Assembly: GCA_910592005.1 (NCBI GenBank)
Contig: CAJVPP010000757.1
Span: 1-26,645, forward strand
Reading direction: 5' to 3'
Length of the DNA: 26,645 nt
Source of the DNA: Funneliformis mosseae
Taxonomy: Eukaryota; Glomeromycota; Glomeromycetes; Glomerales; Glomeraceae
Numbering within the stretch: the stretch's first letter is position 1; every line of letters starts with the position of its first letter. Shown here piece by piece: positions 12,681 to 24,211 of the stretch. Below the pieces are notes generated by a model, which was not told the DNA's origin, did no database searches, and worked only from the letters and a program-made list of their open reading frames with translations. Made by a program: the position numbers and the translations under genes.

Positions 12681-13290
12681 TTCAAACTGAATTTTTAATT
12701 TTAAAAAAATTTAAACAAGTTTTTCATACAGCACATGATTTTTTTTAATATATCTATTTGTCTTTTTTTTTTAAAAAAAAAAAAGAAAAAGCAATCCTTT
12801 TTTATTTTTTATTTTTAAATTTAAAAAAAAAATGAAATGAAGAATAGCTAATTAATATATCAGGGGATTTCTCTCACCCCAAAAATTTTAATATATTGTG
12901 TATACCCGTTTTTTTTTTTTTTTTTATTATTATTATTTATGGCAAAAATAATTGACAATCCGATTAAGAATTTTTATTGGACATTTAGTGTTGAAAATAA
13001 AGGGTAATAATAATAGAATTTACAAATGAGTTGATAAAAAAGAAAATAAAAGAACTTGAATAGATTGGTTAAAGAACTAAATAACATCACAATCATGAAG
13101 AAAATCATGCATATGAACTAAACAAACTAAAAGGTTGTGATAACATTACACATAAACATTACACAACACATGGAAAAACGTGATATCTCGTTAAAGATTT
13201 GTGATAAAATAATCAAGATGGATCATCAACATGATCATTATAAATAAGTAGTAAATTTTTATCAACAAAAAAAAAAAAAATTCTCATGTC
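12681..13290. other. Intergenic region, A/T tracts
   Basis: About 600 bp between the SRPBCC and amidohydrolase genes. It consists largely of T-tracts, A-tracts and AT-rich unique DNA. No ORF, RNA gene or clear regulatory element was recognised; an A-tract directly precedes the next start codon. Confidence 0.5.
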
Positions 13291-16200
13291 ATGGCGAGTA
13301 AAAAAAAAATGACAAAGATTGATGATCATATTCAATCCTTTGACAATCATCAACGTGATAAAAGAATAAAAAAGTATTTAAACCTTTTTTTAGCGTTAGT
13401 AATTTCGAGTTCATTATACATTGCATATATAATTCGATATACAAACGCTTCAAATAAAATCACGCAATACTCGAGTGGTATATCTTATGAAACATATCAT
13501 TATGGTTTATTAAAATGTGAAGAGATAAAAAGGATTAAACCTGATAATAATCAAATCCAAGATAGGAGGAGAAATCCTAGATTTGTCCCTGGCACTAAAG
13601 ATATTTTATTCAAAAATGCCAGAATATTGGATGGTATTGGACATGATTTTCTTGGTGATATATTGTTAAAGAATGGTATTATTAGCGAGATTACTAATAT
13701 TGATGAAAATGACATTAAAAAGAATGATATTAACGTAACTGATGACACCGTTATGATTGATTTAAAGAAAAAATTTGTTACCCCCGGATTAATCGATATG
13801 CATAGGTATTTTTAGAATAAACATTAAAAACTTAATAAAATTGAAGATGATTTTAAAGATAATTAACGTATATATGTATATATATATATATATTATGTTT
13901 TAGCCATGCAGGACTTCTTTCATGGCCATTTTTAAGAGCCACTAACGATGTTAATGAAGAAACGGATCCTCTTACACCATTTGTTAGTATAATTATACAC
14001 TTCTTTTAAGATTATATACCTATATATATATACATATATATTTGTTCATCATTTCATCATTTTTTTTTTTTTAGGTACGAGTTAAAGATGCGTTAAATCC
14101 AAGTGATCCTGGTTGGTTGTCCAAAAAATAATAAAAATAAAAATAATAATAATAATAATAATTTTATTTTATTTTATTTTTTATTCTTTAAATTAATAGA
14201 TTTATTGTTTTACATGTTTTATAGCGATTAGAATAATATCATCAGGTGGAGTAACCACATCATTAATAATACCAGGTAGCGGAAATTTGATGGGAGGAGA
14301 AGGACATGTAATAAAGATGCGAAATGTTTCAACATTATCTGTAGTTGATATGGGAATAAATTATGGTATAGATCCATCAGAGGAAAAGGAATGGAGATGG
14401 TTAAAGATGGCATGTGGTGAAAATCCAAAAGAAGTTTATAGGCTTCAAGATCGGATACCAACAACTCGTCTAGGTGAAGGTTGGTTATTTAGGAAGAAAT
14501 TTCAAGAAGCCAGAGATCATTTTAAAAGGCAAAATGATTGGTGTGATTCGGCCAGTAAATTATCTTCTAATAATAACGTACAGTTAGATAGTCCTTTTCC
14601 TGAAGATTTACAATATGATAGTTTAATGGCTTTATTTAGAGGCGACGCAAAATTAAATATTCACTGTTATGAGGTAAATTCAAAATTTTTATTATATATA
14701 TATATATATTTATTTTATAATAATAATAATAATTATATTATTATTAAGGTTCCTCCCTCCTTTTTTTTTTTTTTTAGACAAATGATTTGGAAGCCATAAT
14801 AAATCATTCATTAGAATTTAATTTTACAATTACGGCATTACATCATGCATTAGATGCATATCGTATCCCGGATATAATCAAAAGGGCAAATTCTCAAATT
14901 ACTATAGCAACGTTCTCGGACAATTGGGGGTATAAAAAAGAAGCATTTCAAGCAAGTACGAGATCTCCAAAAATATTGGCAGATGCTGGCATACCAGTAG
15001 CTTTAAAGTCGGATCATCCGGCAATAAACGCACAACATTTAGCATTTGAAGCAGCCAAAGCGCATCATTATGGACTTGATGAGAAATTATCTATAGCATC
15101 AATCACTTCCGTACCAGCAAAGGCACTCGGGTTAAATCATCGTATCGGACAAATTTCAATCGGTTACGATGCTGACCTTGTTGTTTGGGATTCTCATCCG
15201 CTTAGTTTAGGTGCTACTCCATTAGAAGTTTATATTGATGGAATTCCTCAATTTGGTACCCCCAATTCTGTCCTTTCTGGAAAATCCAAATGCTCTAAAG
15301 GGTCATCCGCTCAAAATGAACCTGTCAAGGAGAAGGGAAATGAAAGAACCGCATCTTCGGTCGTTATAAATAATATTGGAAAAATCTTTGTGGATAAAGA
15401 TACAATTCTTGAACCTAATAATAATTCATCGGTTAAAGACGAAAATATTAGTATGATAATTAAAGATGGGTTGGTAGAATGTATTGGCAATTGTGCCATT
15501 TCAAATCATAATTCCTCCGAAATGATTGATTTAAATGGAGGATATGTACTACCAGGTATAGTCGCTATCGGGGCATCATTAGGTTTAATTGAGATTGATC
15601 TAGAACCATCAACAACGGATGGATTTGTGCCAATTATAAATCATCCAGATAGTGTAGATCAAGTAATGAAAGCTATAGATGGATTAAAATTTGGTGGGAA
15701 ACATTTAGATGCTGCTTATAAAGCCGGTGTACTTAGTTCAATCACATCCCCATTATCATTTGGTTTAATCAAAGGTATTTCTGTCGCTTTTAAAACTGGT
15801 TCTCATACCGTTCTTGATGAAGAATCAATAATTGAATCAGAAACTGCTCTTCACGTACAAATCGGTACTCTGTTTAAAAATGGTGAGCTATTGATCATCT
15901 TAAATTATACTTTTGTTCGAACTTTTTTTTAACCGATCACTTTGCTTCCTCTTTAGCATATATACCATCGGTATCAAGTCAGATTGGATTGTTGCGAAGA
16001 ACATTATTAAAGGCTGTATTTAAACCAACCAAAAGAAATATATATAGCAAAGTGGCAAATGGGTTGGTTCCATTAGCGGCTCATACTGATTCTAAAGACG
16101 AAATTGCATCACTCATCAGACTTAAACAACTTGTTAAACGTCATGGAGGTGATTTACGATTAGTTATAATAGGAGGAGCGGAAGCTCATTTGATTGCCGA

Positions 16201-16639
16201 CCAAATATCAAAAAATAATGTTTCGGTCGTATTATCACCTTCAAGGCCTGTGCCTCGTTTATGGACCGCTAAAAACGTTTTAACAGGTTCTCCCATCACA
16301 AACACTACTGGTATAGAAATACTTGTAAAACATAAAGTTAAAGTTGCTATTGGTGTTTATAATTCTGCTTGGACAAGAAATTTAGTTTGGGATGCTGGTT
16401 GGGCTGTTACTAATTCAAAAGGTCTTTTAGACGAAAAAGACGCTGTAGCTTTAATTTCTTGGAATTTAGAAGAAATTTTCAATTTAAATAGAAAGAAATT
16501 AAACAATCAAGGCTTGAATAAGGGGAATATTGCTAATTTTGTTGCTTACGATGGTAACCCTTTTGATCTACATACCAAGGTTAAACTAGTTGCCGGTGGT
16601 GGTAGGAAAGATATACTTATTGATCCAATTCAAGATTAA
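13291..16639 (+). CDS. Membrane-anchored amidohydrolase, imidazolonepropionase-like (6 exons)
   Basis: Exons: 13291-13805, 13904-13982, 14075-14111, 14225-14673, 14778-15882, 15957-16639; phases agree, giving 955 residues. A short basic cytosolic tail precedes a signal-anchor helix (about 30-48). The first half is a metal-dependent amidohydrolase: a beta-rich start (ILFKNARILDGIG), the H-x-H metal motif at H171/H173 in GLIDMHSHAG, H357 (NIHCYE), H382/H383 (ALHHALDAYRI) and D439 (LKSDHPA), closed by GYDADLVVWDSHPL. The second half (from about 560) repeats the composite start (GGYVLPGIVAIGASLG) but lacks the H-x-H pair and the other ligands, so it looks non-catalytic. This tandem layout is, from memory, shared by large fungal homologues. 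The anchor suggests action in the secretory pathway or at the cell surface. The substrate is unknown; members hydrolyse C-N bonds in cyclic amides or peptides. Confidence 0.88.
13865..13897. repeat. (TA)n microsatellite in intron 1
   Basis: An alternating TA/GTATA run inside the first amidohydrolase intron. Similar TA runs lie in the second intron near 14020-14042 and in the fourth near 14693-14710. They are likely length-variable. Confidence 0.6.
14128..14180. repeat. AATAAT / ATTTT microsatellite in intron 3
   Basis: Adjacent ATAA-type units and TTTTA units form a compound microsatellite inside the third amidohydrolase intron. It lies between exons that keep frame, so it does not affect the protein. 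Confidence 0.55.
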
Positions 16640-16864
16640 CAATAGATATTATTTAGGTCGTTCGATTTTTTCAATTATTTATTTTTTTTCTCTCATTTTA
16701 AATGGCAATAAATCATTAATATATATACATATATACACAATTATGTGTGTATGTGAAAATATTTTGGCTAAAAGAAAAATAATATTATAAGGATAAATGA
16801 TGACACGGACAACATAAGTCTATAATGATGTACTTTAATTACAAATATAAAAAAAAGGATATCT

Positions 16865-18964
16865 TCATTTTTTATTAGATGATGATCTGTTATTTCCATA
16901 TAATGTACATCCATGCACCAATAACTTTGATGGTAACGGTGTTACTTTCCCAGATGGCTGTGCATTCAGCACCTGAACAAATTCCTTAAACAGATGCTTG
17001 TGATCCTTAAAGAAAAGAAAATTTTGAAATTTTGAAATTATGATTGATTTTCCTACCTAATTAACAAAAGTTTTAAATTTTACCTCATTAATGAATGTGA
17101 TGGCCCATCCGGAAGAATTTCCAGAATTTCCACTTCCTGAAGCTCTTCCAACCTGATGTACATACTCATCAACAGAAACTGCCATATCAAAATTTATTAC
17201 CATTTCAACATCAGGTAAATTTAATCCTCTACTTAGCACTCCTGTTGATACTATGACATCATAGTCTCCATTAAGAAATGATTGTAAAATCATCATTCTT
17301 TCTCCCTGTGATTTATCTCCATGCATACTTACACTTCTCACATTACATTTCTTTTCAATTGCTTGTGATAATAAATCTGCTCCCATCTTAGATTCTACAA
17401 ATATTACTATCGGTGGATTATAGTACTTTGGATCATTTAAAATTGAAAATAATTGTTTCTTTTTAGATTTATTTTCTATCCAAAGAATAGTTTGTTTAAC
17501 AGGAATACATGGTATAAAATTCAATCGGGAGTTTTCCGGATCTTTGTTATTGTCTAGCTGAGCACCGACAATGATTCTAATATGATCCTTAAGTAAAGAA
17601 TTGGCGAGTTTTTCAATAATTTTCGGGAAAGTAGCTGAAATCATTAAAGTTTGTCGTCGTGCGCTTGTAATTGGTAAAGGTAACTTATCTATAATCTCTC
17701 TAACTTGCTTTTCAAATCCCATTTTGAACATCATGTCAACTTCATCCAATACAAACATATGAATATTGTTCATTGATAATTCTTCGTTAGATTGATTTAA
17801 AATATCTATAAGTCTTCCTGGTGTTGCAATGGCGATTTGAGTTCCTTGTTTTAATCGATGAACTTGATTTGGGATGGGTAATCCCCCAACCAAAAGTGAT
17901 GTTTTCATATTCGTTAACCCTCTTATTAATCCTTTTGTCAGATTCTCAATTTGTGAACAAAGTTCTCTTGTTGGCGCCAATATAATTGCATAAGGTCCAT
18001 TTTTCCCTTCATAACATTGTGACAATGACCAACAATGCGAAATTATTGGAATTAAAAAGCTTGCGGTTTTTCCTGTTCCCGTTTGTCCACTTGCTAATAT
18101 ATCACGTCCGATTAACGCTGTCGGAACGATTTGCATTTGAATTGACGTTGGTTGTGTATACCCTTCTGTTTGTAGATTTTCCATCATTCTTGTCGGTAAT
18201 TTACATTGTGAAAAACTTAGTATAGGAGGAGGAATATTTTTTCCTTGGACATTAATTTTATTCCTTTTCAAAATATTTTGTATTTGAACTCCTGTTAAAG
18301 AACTAATATCTGTAGGTAATGTATAGCCTGTAAGTTGTACATGAAATAACCCTGATATTGGTGTTTCTACTTCAATTTTCGTTTGAGTCTCTTTTAAAGA
18401 GAATCGTTGAATTTTTCCCCCATTTTTGACACGTTCAATATCCACTTTCTTGCATTCCAAGCTACAAACATCATGATCCGTCTCATCACAAATATATTCG
18501 CCATATTTTCCGCATATTACACAAATTGGTTCCCCGGCAACAGCTGTACGTTGTTGGTTACTATACTCTTTTACTGCTTCCTCGTGTTCATCGATTACTA
18601 CAATTTCTTGATCTTGTGAATTTGGAACTTGTCCGTTCACTATAATTCTCGGAGAATATTTATCAAGTTCTTGTTGATCAACTGTATTAGGTTCAACTAT
18701 CATATGTTCAACCTCTAACGATATTTGCTGATCCGTAAGTTGTGTTATCTCTCTTATCTGTTTTACACTTGTTGTCTCGTCCTTTTCATCGAGATTTATG
18801 CTTTCAGTTTGAGTTACATTCTTTTGCTTATCTTGAACAACGAGGTCCAAATTTTCAGCAGTCGATTCTTTAGAAATTTCTGAATCATAAATTATCGTCT
18901 TTGGTTTTTTATTATGTATCTTTGAAACTGGTCCGGTTCTTTTTACAGCTCGGGGAACGAACAT
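16865..18964 (-). CDS. DDX59-like DEAD-box RNA helicase with HIT zinc finger (2 exons)
   Basis: Exons 18964-17084 and 17005-16865 on the minus strand join in phase 0 and give 673 residues; human DDX59 is about 619. After a charged N-terminus, a zf-HIT-type finger lies at about 148-171 (C148, C151, C159, H164, C167, C171). The helicase core has the Q motif (QPTSIQMQ, about 271-278), Walker A (SGQTGTGKT, 292-300), PTREL (331-335), TPGR (381-384), motif II as DEVD (407-410), SAT (443-445), motif IV (IVIFVES) and motif V (STGVLSRGLNLP). Motif VI reads HQVGRASGSG, so the last Arg of the usual H-R-x-G-R-x-x-R is missing and a Gly/Ser/Asn run follows. The finger plus helicase order is diagnostic for DDX59, an ATP-dependent RNA helicase linked to RNA processing in animals; its fungal role is unknown. 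It is convergent with the amidohydrolase gene, 225 bp apart. Confidence 0.92.
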
Positions 18965-19066
18965 GATTTATTTTTTTGTAAAGTACAGTATTTAAAAAAA
19001 AAAATTTTCGAGGTATTTATTAAGAAATTCGTGTTACCGCAGTAAATCAAAATTACTAAGTGTTCG

Positions 19067-19076
19067 ATCACGTGAT
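19067..19076. promoter_or_regulatory. ATCACGTGAT palindrome (copy 2)
   Basis: A perfect 10-bp palindrome with a CACGTG core, about 103 bp upstream of the helicase start on the minus strand. It is identical to the copies at 11556 and 25751. Confidence 0.4.
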
Positions 19077-19175
19077 TAATCAAAAAAAAAAATTTCTGCA
19101 AAAAATCATTATTTCTATAAGCGCCGGACAGATCATTTTCATATTAAAAAAATTTGTGTAACTATAATTGAGTTA

Positions 19176-19184
19176 CTTTACTCT
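19176..19184. repeat. Left 9-bp target-site duplication of outer transposon
   Basis: CTTTACTCT lies directly outside the left inverted repeat. The same nine bases lie directly outside the right inverted repeat at 24763-24771. Confidence 0.88.
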
Positions 19185-19198
19185 AGCATAGCGAACTT
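19185..19198 (+). repeat. Left terminal inverted repeat of outer transposon
   Basis: Fourteen bases, AGCATAGCGAACTT, perfectly inverted relative to 24749-24762. Similarity resumes a few bases further in and extends the imperfect repeat to roughly 37 bp. Confidence 0.88.
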
Positions 19199-21646
19199 TC
19201 ATTATGATTGGTCAATTTTCGCAGATCATTTTTTATTATGCTAAAATTCTATTGGCTGATAAAGTCACATGATTCATTAATTATTAAATCGAAAAAAGTG
19301 TTAATTAATAAAAAGAATTAATTTTTTTTATCCATTTATAAAAATATTATTAAATTATTGTATTATTTATATTTTATTAATGTTTTTCAGCTACACTTCA
19401 TATGATATATAATAACATTTTCTTTAATTATGCATTTGTCAAAGCATTTACAGCTCTTTCAAAAAGAGAATCTATATTATTATCTAAAGAAAAATCTTCA
19501 ATTCCAATATTAGTATTATCATTAGGTTCAATAATATCCAATTCATTTATATTCTCATCTGTAACTATCCCACTAAAGAATCCAAAGTTTTTTGAAAGGC
19601 TTTACAATTATTTTCAATTCTGCTTATAAGATAATCAGCACAATATTGACATTTACTATCTAATTTAAATAAAAAACATTCAAAATAATAACAATGATCA
19701 CAAATTAAAATACAACCTACTTCACATGAATTTTCACAATCTTTCAAATCACAATATCTATCTTTTTAAGAAGAATATGCTGTATTCCAAGCCATTGGCA
19801 AAATCTTAACATCAATTTTAGTATCTAATGTTATAAGTTCATATAATTTAGAAGAAATAGCCTTGGATTTGTTAAGATTATGATATATATCTGTAAATAA
19901 ATTTAATAAAAAAAAGAGCACTGCTTTTTTAAAGATATTCTAACTGTTTTGCTGAATATCTAATATTATGATCTTCAGAAAACATATTAGTAAAAGAGTT
20001 GTCACAATGCATTTAATTAATTATTCACGCTTGTTGAATAATCTGTTTCACAGTGTTTGATTTTTATATTTATTAATAGAGAGAACTGTGAAAATTTTCT
20101 ACATAGTAATCATTAAAATGTAAAGAGAATCCTAAAGAACTTGTGAAATAGGATGATTAGTATTGTTTCAATAAAAAAACATCACTTAAAAATGCTAATG
20201 GTAACTTATTATAATATCTACGCTGATATTGATAAAAAATAACTCACACACAGAACATGGCTTCTTTATATGCTAACCAATTTTCACTATAAAATATAAT
20301 AGGATAAAAATCTAAAACTAATGATACAATATTATTCAGCAAATTGATAAAATATCTGACTTCTGGATTCTTAAACTGCTCAAATTTTTGTAGAATTATT
20401 GAATGCATTCGCATCTAACTTTGAAATACTAATTCTAAAAGTAGATTAATTTTGTAAGTTTTTAGCTTTTTCGCCAATACCTTTTGATATCCAAATATTG
20501 TATGAAAAAACTTGTCAAAAAATTGATAATTTAAAAGAAACAAAATTTTACGACTATTTAAAGATATATGTAAAGGTCTGATTATTAAAACAATATATAG
20601 AACTTATACTGATATTCCAGAAGGATCTCTAACTTTAATATGATAGGTAATAGCATGACGTACATTTAGTTATCCAGAATAATCCATAGGCGTCACTAAT
20701 ATTTGTGTTTTTATATAAGTTTTTACTTCAGAAATATTTAACAGATGTTTAATTGCATTTACAAAATCTTTAGTTGAATGTAGTGAACCTTTTTTTAGAT
20801 TAACCAGTTTCGTATTTTTCATATTTTGATTGATATGACGTTGTTAAATCCTATCATTATAACTATGAACCAAAAGACGCTCAATTCTTTTATTATAAAT
20901 TTCCAATATAGACATTAAATTAGCAACGTTCACTTTCATCTTGTGTAACTAAGCCATAGAAAAAAAAATGTATGAGCATTTTGTATAATAATGGTTGCAT
21001 CAATGCCTTTTCATTGTGAATACTCTTTTTTTGATTAGGATTATAAAATGGGATAGATGCTATTTCTAGCAAAACTTTTAAGAGTATCGTAATGAAATGT
21101 TAAACATCATACATAGTTGTTATGTTACTGTGACAGTACTCATGAATATTGTGAAAATCATCCACATTAAGAACAATCAAGTTTTCATTCTGTTTAAAAG
21201 ATAATTAGTTAATTTAATTAGATTAATTATGAATATAACACTCATATAAATAAATATTTTTATACATATATTATCTATTAAAAACCTTTCTACTGTTATT
21301 GTATGTGCTTCTAAATGCTGTGCGTTTTGTCTTGCAATTGTCATTTGTCTTACCATCAAACCCGCATCAGCTAATGTCTCTATTGCTGATGAAGATGTTT
21401 CAGATGCGTCTAACATAGACCCAATCTCTGCTTTAATCTCATTAATAAACTTATTATTGAGTTCCGCTAAAAAATAGCAAAAAGAAACCAGTCTCTTCTA
21501 TTTTTTTTGTTAGTTATATTATTTTTAGTTTGTGAATTTGTTCTGACTACTAACTGATCAAAAAATCCCTTCAATGACGATTCAGCCTTCTTAAGCATTT
21601 ACTTGAATTCATTCAGATCTAGAATAGGTCATTCGTTATACATATT

Positions 21647-22452
21647 TTAAAGCTTTGAATAGTTCAATTCAGTCCAGATTAGATGCTAATTCATATCTGA
21701 ACTGAAAATTTCAGTTCAATTCAGTTCAGATTATTAATCTTAAAAATGCCAATCTAAATCTGAACTGAACCGCAGACTGGTAAAAATCTGAACTGAACTG
21801 AAATTTTCAGATTAATCTGAAATTACAGTTTGATTATATAAGAAATTCACAATTTATATGCGAAACTTTAGGAAAATCACAAAAAATCGCTAATTTCTCT
21901 TCGAGGTTTGCAAAATTTAAAGAGAAATCATAATTTTTTGCAACTATCTAAAAATTTCACAATATTTTTTGCAAAATATTAAGAAAAATCGCAAAAATTG
22001 CGATTCTCTAAGGATTTTACAATTTTTTTGTAAAATTCGAAAAGAAAATCACAATTTTTTGTGACTCTCCAAGAGTTTCGCAATAATTTTGCGAAATTCT
22101 AAGAGAAATTGCAATTCTTTAAGGTTTTCGCAATTTTTTTGCGAAATTCGAAAAAAAACTACAAAAAATTGTGATTCTCTAAGAGTTTCACTAAATTTTT
22201 GCGATTCTCTTAAAAAATTTGCAAATTTTGCAATCCTTTAAGAGTTTTACATATAATTGAACTGACCTTTTAGATTAATCTAAAATTATCAGTTCAGTTC
22301 AGATTTTTTTCAGTTCAGATTAGAATTATAATCTGAAAAAAATTTGAACTAAACTGAAAATTTTTAGATTGATTTTTATGCAATCTGAAACCAATCTGAA
22401 CTGATTTGATCTGAAAAATCTTCAGATTAATCTGAACTGTTCAGAGCTTTAA
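21647..22452. mobile_element. Foldback-like non-autonomous element with hairpin satellite core
   Basis: The ends form an imperfect inverted repeat: TTAAAGCTTTGAATAGTTCA at the left and, inverted, TTAAAGCTCTGAACAGTTCA at the right (18 of 20 identical, both differences transitions). Each arm of about 190 bp is packed with TCTGAACTGAA and its complement plus the palindrome TTCAGATTAATCTGAA. The core, about 21840-22250, is a degenerate tandem array with a unit of about 60 bp, each unit self-complementary around GCGAAATTC and TCTAAGAGTTTCGC. There is no coding capacity. It lies inside a predicted intron (22586-21619) of the decayed transposon gene. No certain target-site duplication was found, so the exact ends are approximate. 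Confidence 0.7.
21840..22250. repeat. ~60-bp palindromic tandem repeat array
   Basis: About six degenerate units alternate GCGAAATTCTAAGAGAAATC-like and TTGCGATTCTCTAAGAG-like halves. Neighbouring halves are complementary, so single strands could form serial hairpins. This is the core of the foldback-like element. Confidence 0.7.
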
Positions 22453-22900
22453 CACACGTTATCTTATATATAACGTCTCTGCCATTAGTTTAATCTTTTT
22501 GCTAAGAGGAATTAATTCTAAAATATATTAATTATATAAGAAGCAGTCTAGAAATAATTACATACAAAATGTATTTAGTTACTTACCTAACTTTATTTCA
22601 TTAAGTTCTGAACATACATCATTATATTCAGCTTTCAGTTCCTGAAATTTGGTTTCAGAATAAATAATATCGCTACACAAAATATATGACCAACCCTTAA
22701 ATTGTCTTAAATTCTCTTTCGTAATCCTCTCATTTACTAGTAAATAATTGGATATATTTTGATATTCTGGATCCTTATCAGTTCTATATAAACAGTGGTG
22801 ACACATATTTGCCTCTGATAGAAGATCAAAAAATTTAATTAATCGTTCTAGTGCCTTCTTTAATTTCTTCTCCTCTTTACTGTTTCTGACTGTAGATATA

Positions 22901-24211
22901 CAGTGCCTGGCAACAAATCACCGGTCACATGACATTGATCAATTTTAATGCAAATTTTTAAATTCAAATTATTCGATCATTGCCACACCAAATTTAATAA
23001 AATTTTTTTTATTTGCATAATAAAAAACTTCAGCTATTTATTAATACTTTGTTAGATGACCTTTACTTTTTATAACAGCAGCAACTTAATGAGACATGCT
23101 ATCAACAAGATTTTGATATTTATTAATATCAAGATTTGATCACTCCTCTTGAAATATTTCCCATAAATCTTCCCTATTTTTTGGTAATGAAGTGTGTGCC
23201 CGCACCTGCCTTTCTAATTCATCCCATAAATTTTCTATCAGATTAAGATCTGAACTCTGTACAGGTCAGGGAATATTATTCACTTTATGTTTCACTTTCC
23301 ATCTTTTAATAATATTTGCAATGTGTATGGGAGCGTTATCCTCTTGAAAAAAATAATTATCCTGATTATCTAAACCCTTTAAAAATATAATTAAATTATT
23401 TTTTAACACTTTCTTATATACCGTAGCTGTTACCCTCCCTTCTAATTTTACTAATGGACTAAGATTATGTTTTACAAAACATTCCCACACCATTACTCCT
23501 TGTTGATCCGACTTTACTGTAGGAATTAAACACTCTACATTATACTTTTTATGAAGCTGCCTCCAAACTTACCTTCTACCATTTCCTCCAAATATTTCAA
23601 ACTTGGATTCATCACTCCAAATGATACTTTCCTATTCATTTATCCACTCTTTTCTTTCTTTAGCCCAGGCAAGTCTTTTTTGTTTATTTTTTTCACTTAT
23701 GAAAGGTTTTCTTACACCAATTCGACCATAGAAACCTTGTTCATGAAGGTAAGTGCTTAAAGTTTTCTTACTAACTTTTGTTGAAGTGGAATTGATAAAT
23801 TCTTCATGTAATTCCTGAAGATTCATTTTTCTATTTTCTTTAAGAATTCTCATCAAATGATGATCATCTCTTTCAGTTATTATAGGCGGTCTACCAGTTC
23901 TAGGAGCAAGTGTTTCGTCTCCACAATTTTATAAGCAGAAATAACATCATGAATAGTACTTTAGGGATGGTTTAAAGCTTCGCCAATCTTTCTTTCGCTT
24001 ATTTCACATTTCCAAGTACCAATGACTTCACCATGTTCAAAAATGAAAAGTTCTTTTCTTTTAAAAGCCATGTTTAAATAAGAAAGATTTTAGTAATACG
24101 TGGCAAAAAATTAGAGATGTATTAATAAGAAAATGGCTGAGATAACAGATTTTAAAGATAAACAAATAATAATCAACAATCACGTAACTGGTGACTTCTT
24201 GCTAAGCACTG
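22901..24211 (-). mobile_element. Decayed Tc1/mariner element (DD34E), 1,311 bp
   Basis: The ends are inverted repeats beginning CAGTGCCTGGCAA on the left and, inverted, CAGTGCTTAGCAA on the right. Similarity continues for at least 30 bp with mostly transition differences. TA dinucleotides flank both ends (22899-22900 and 24212-24213), as expected for this superfamily. The length of 1.3 kb and the single transposase gene fit a full-length but inactive Tc1-like copy. It is inserted in coding sequence of the outer transposon gene: the coding block ending HPKYN continues with LQSET on the far side. Confidence 0.95.
23041..24071 (-). pseudogene. Tc1/mariner transposase pseudogene
   Basis: The minus-strand frame starts MAFKRKELFIFEHGEVIG at 24071 and ends at 23041, about 343 codons, the usual Tc1 length. 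A helix-turn-helix DNA-binding region comes first (KIGEALNHP; then TGRPPIITERDDHHL), followed by the DDE domain. The first Asp is in IIWSDESKF, the second in FFQEDNAPIH, and the Glu in NLIENLWDELE, with 34 residues between the last two (DD34E). In-frame stops end at 23961, 23632, 23569, 23266, 23140 and 23086, and one base is missing near 23930, so it is inactive. One stop replaces the Trp of the usual WP-x-Q-S motif, consistent with a G-to-A change. Confidence 0.95.

Noticed and set aside
16640..16864. Possible RNA gene between the convergent genes
   Set aside because: Only 225 bp of AT-rich 3' flank with no tRNA-like boxes or stable stem seen.
17986..18619. Plus-strand open frames inside the helicase gene
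   Set aside because: Antisense shadows of the DDX59-like coding exon, which has all helicase motifs in frame on the minus strand.
19402..19629. Plus-strand open frame of 75 codons
   Set aside because: It is the antisense shadow of the acidic C-terminal tail of the decayed transposon gene.
21647..22452. Telomere-like or centromere-like satellite
   Set aside because: The motif is not TTAGGG-like, the array is short, and the inverted ends and intron location fit a mobile element better.
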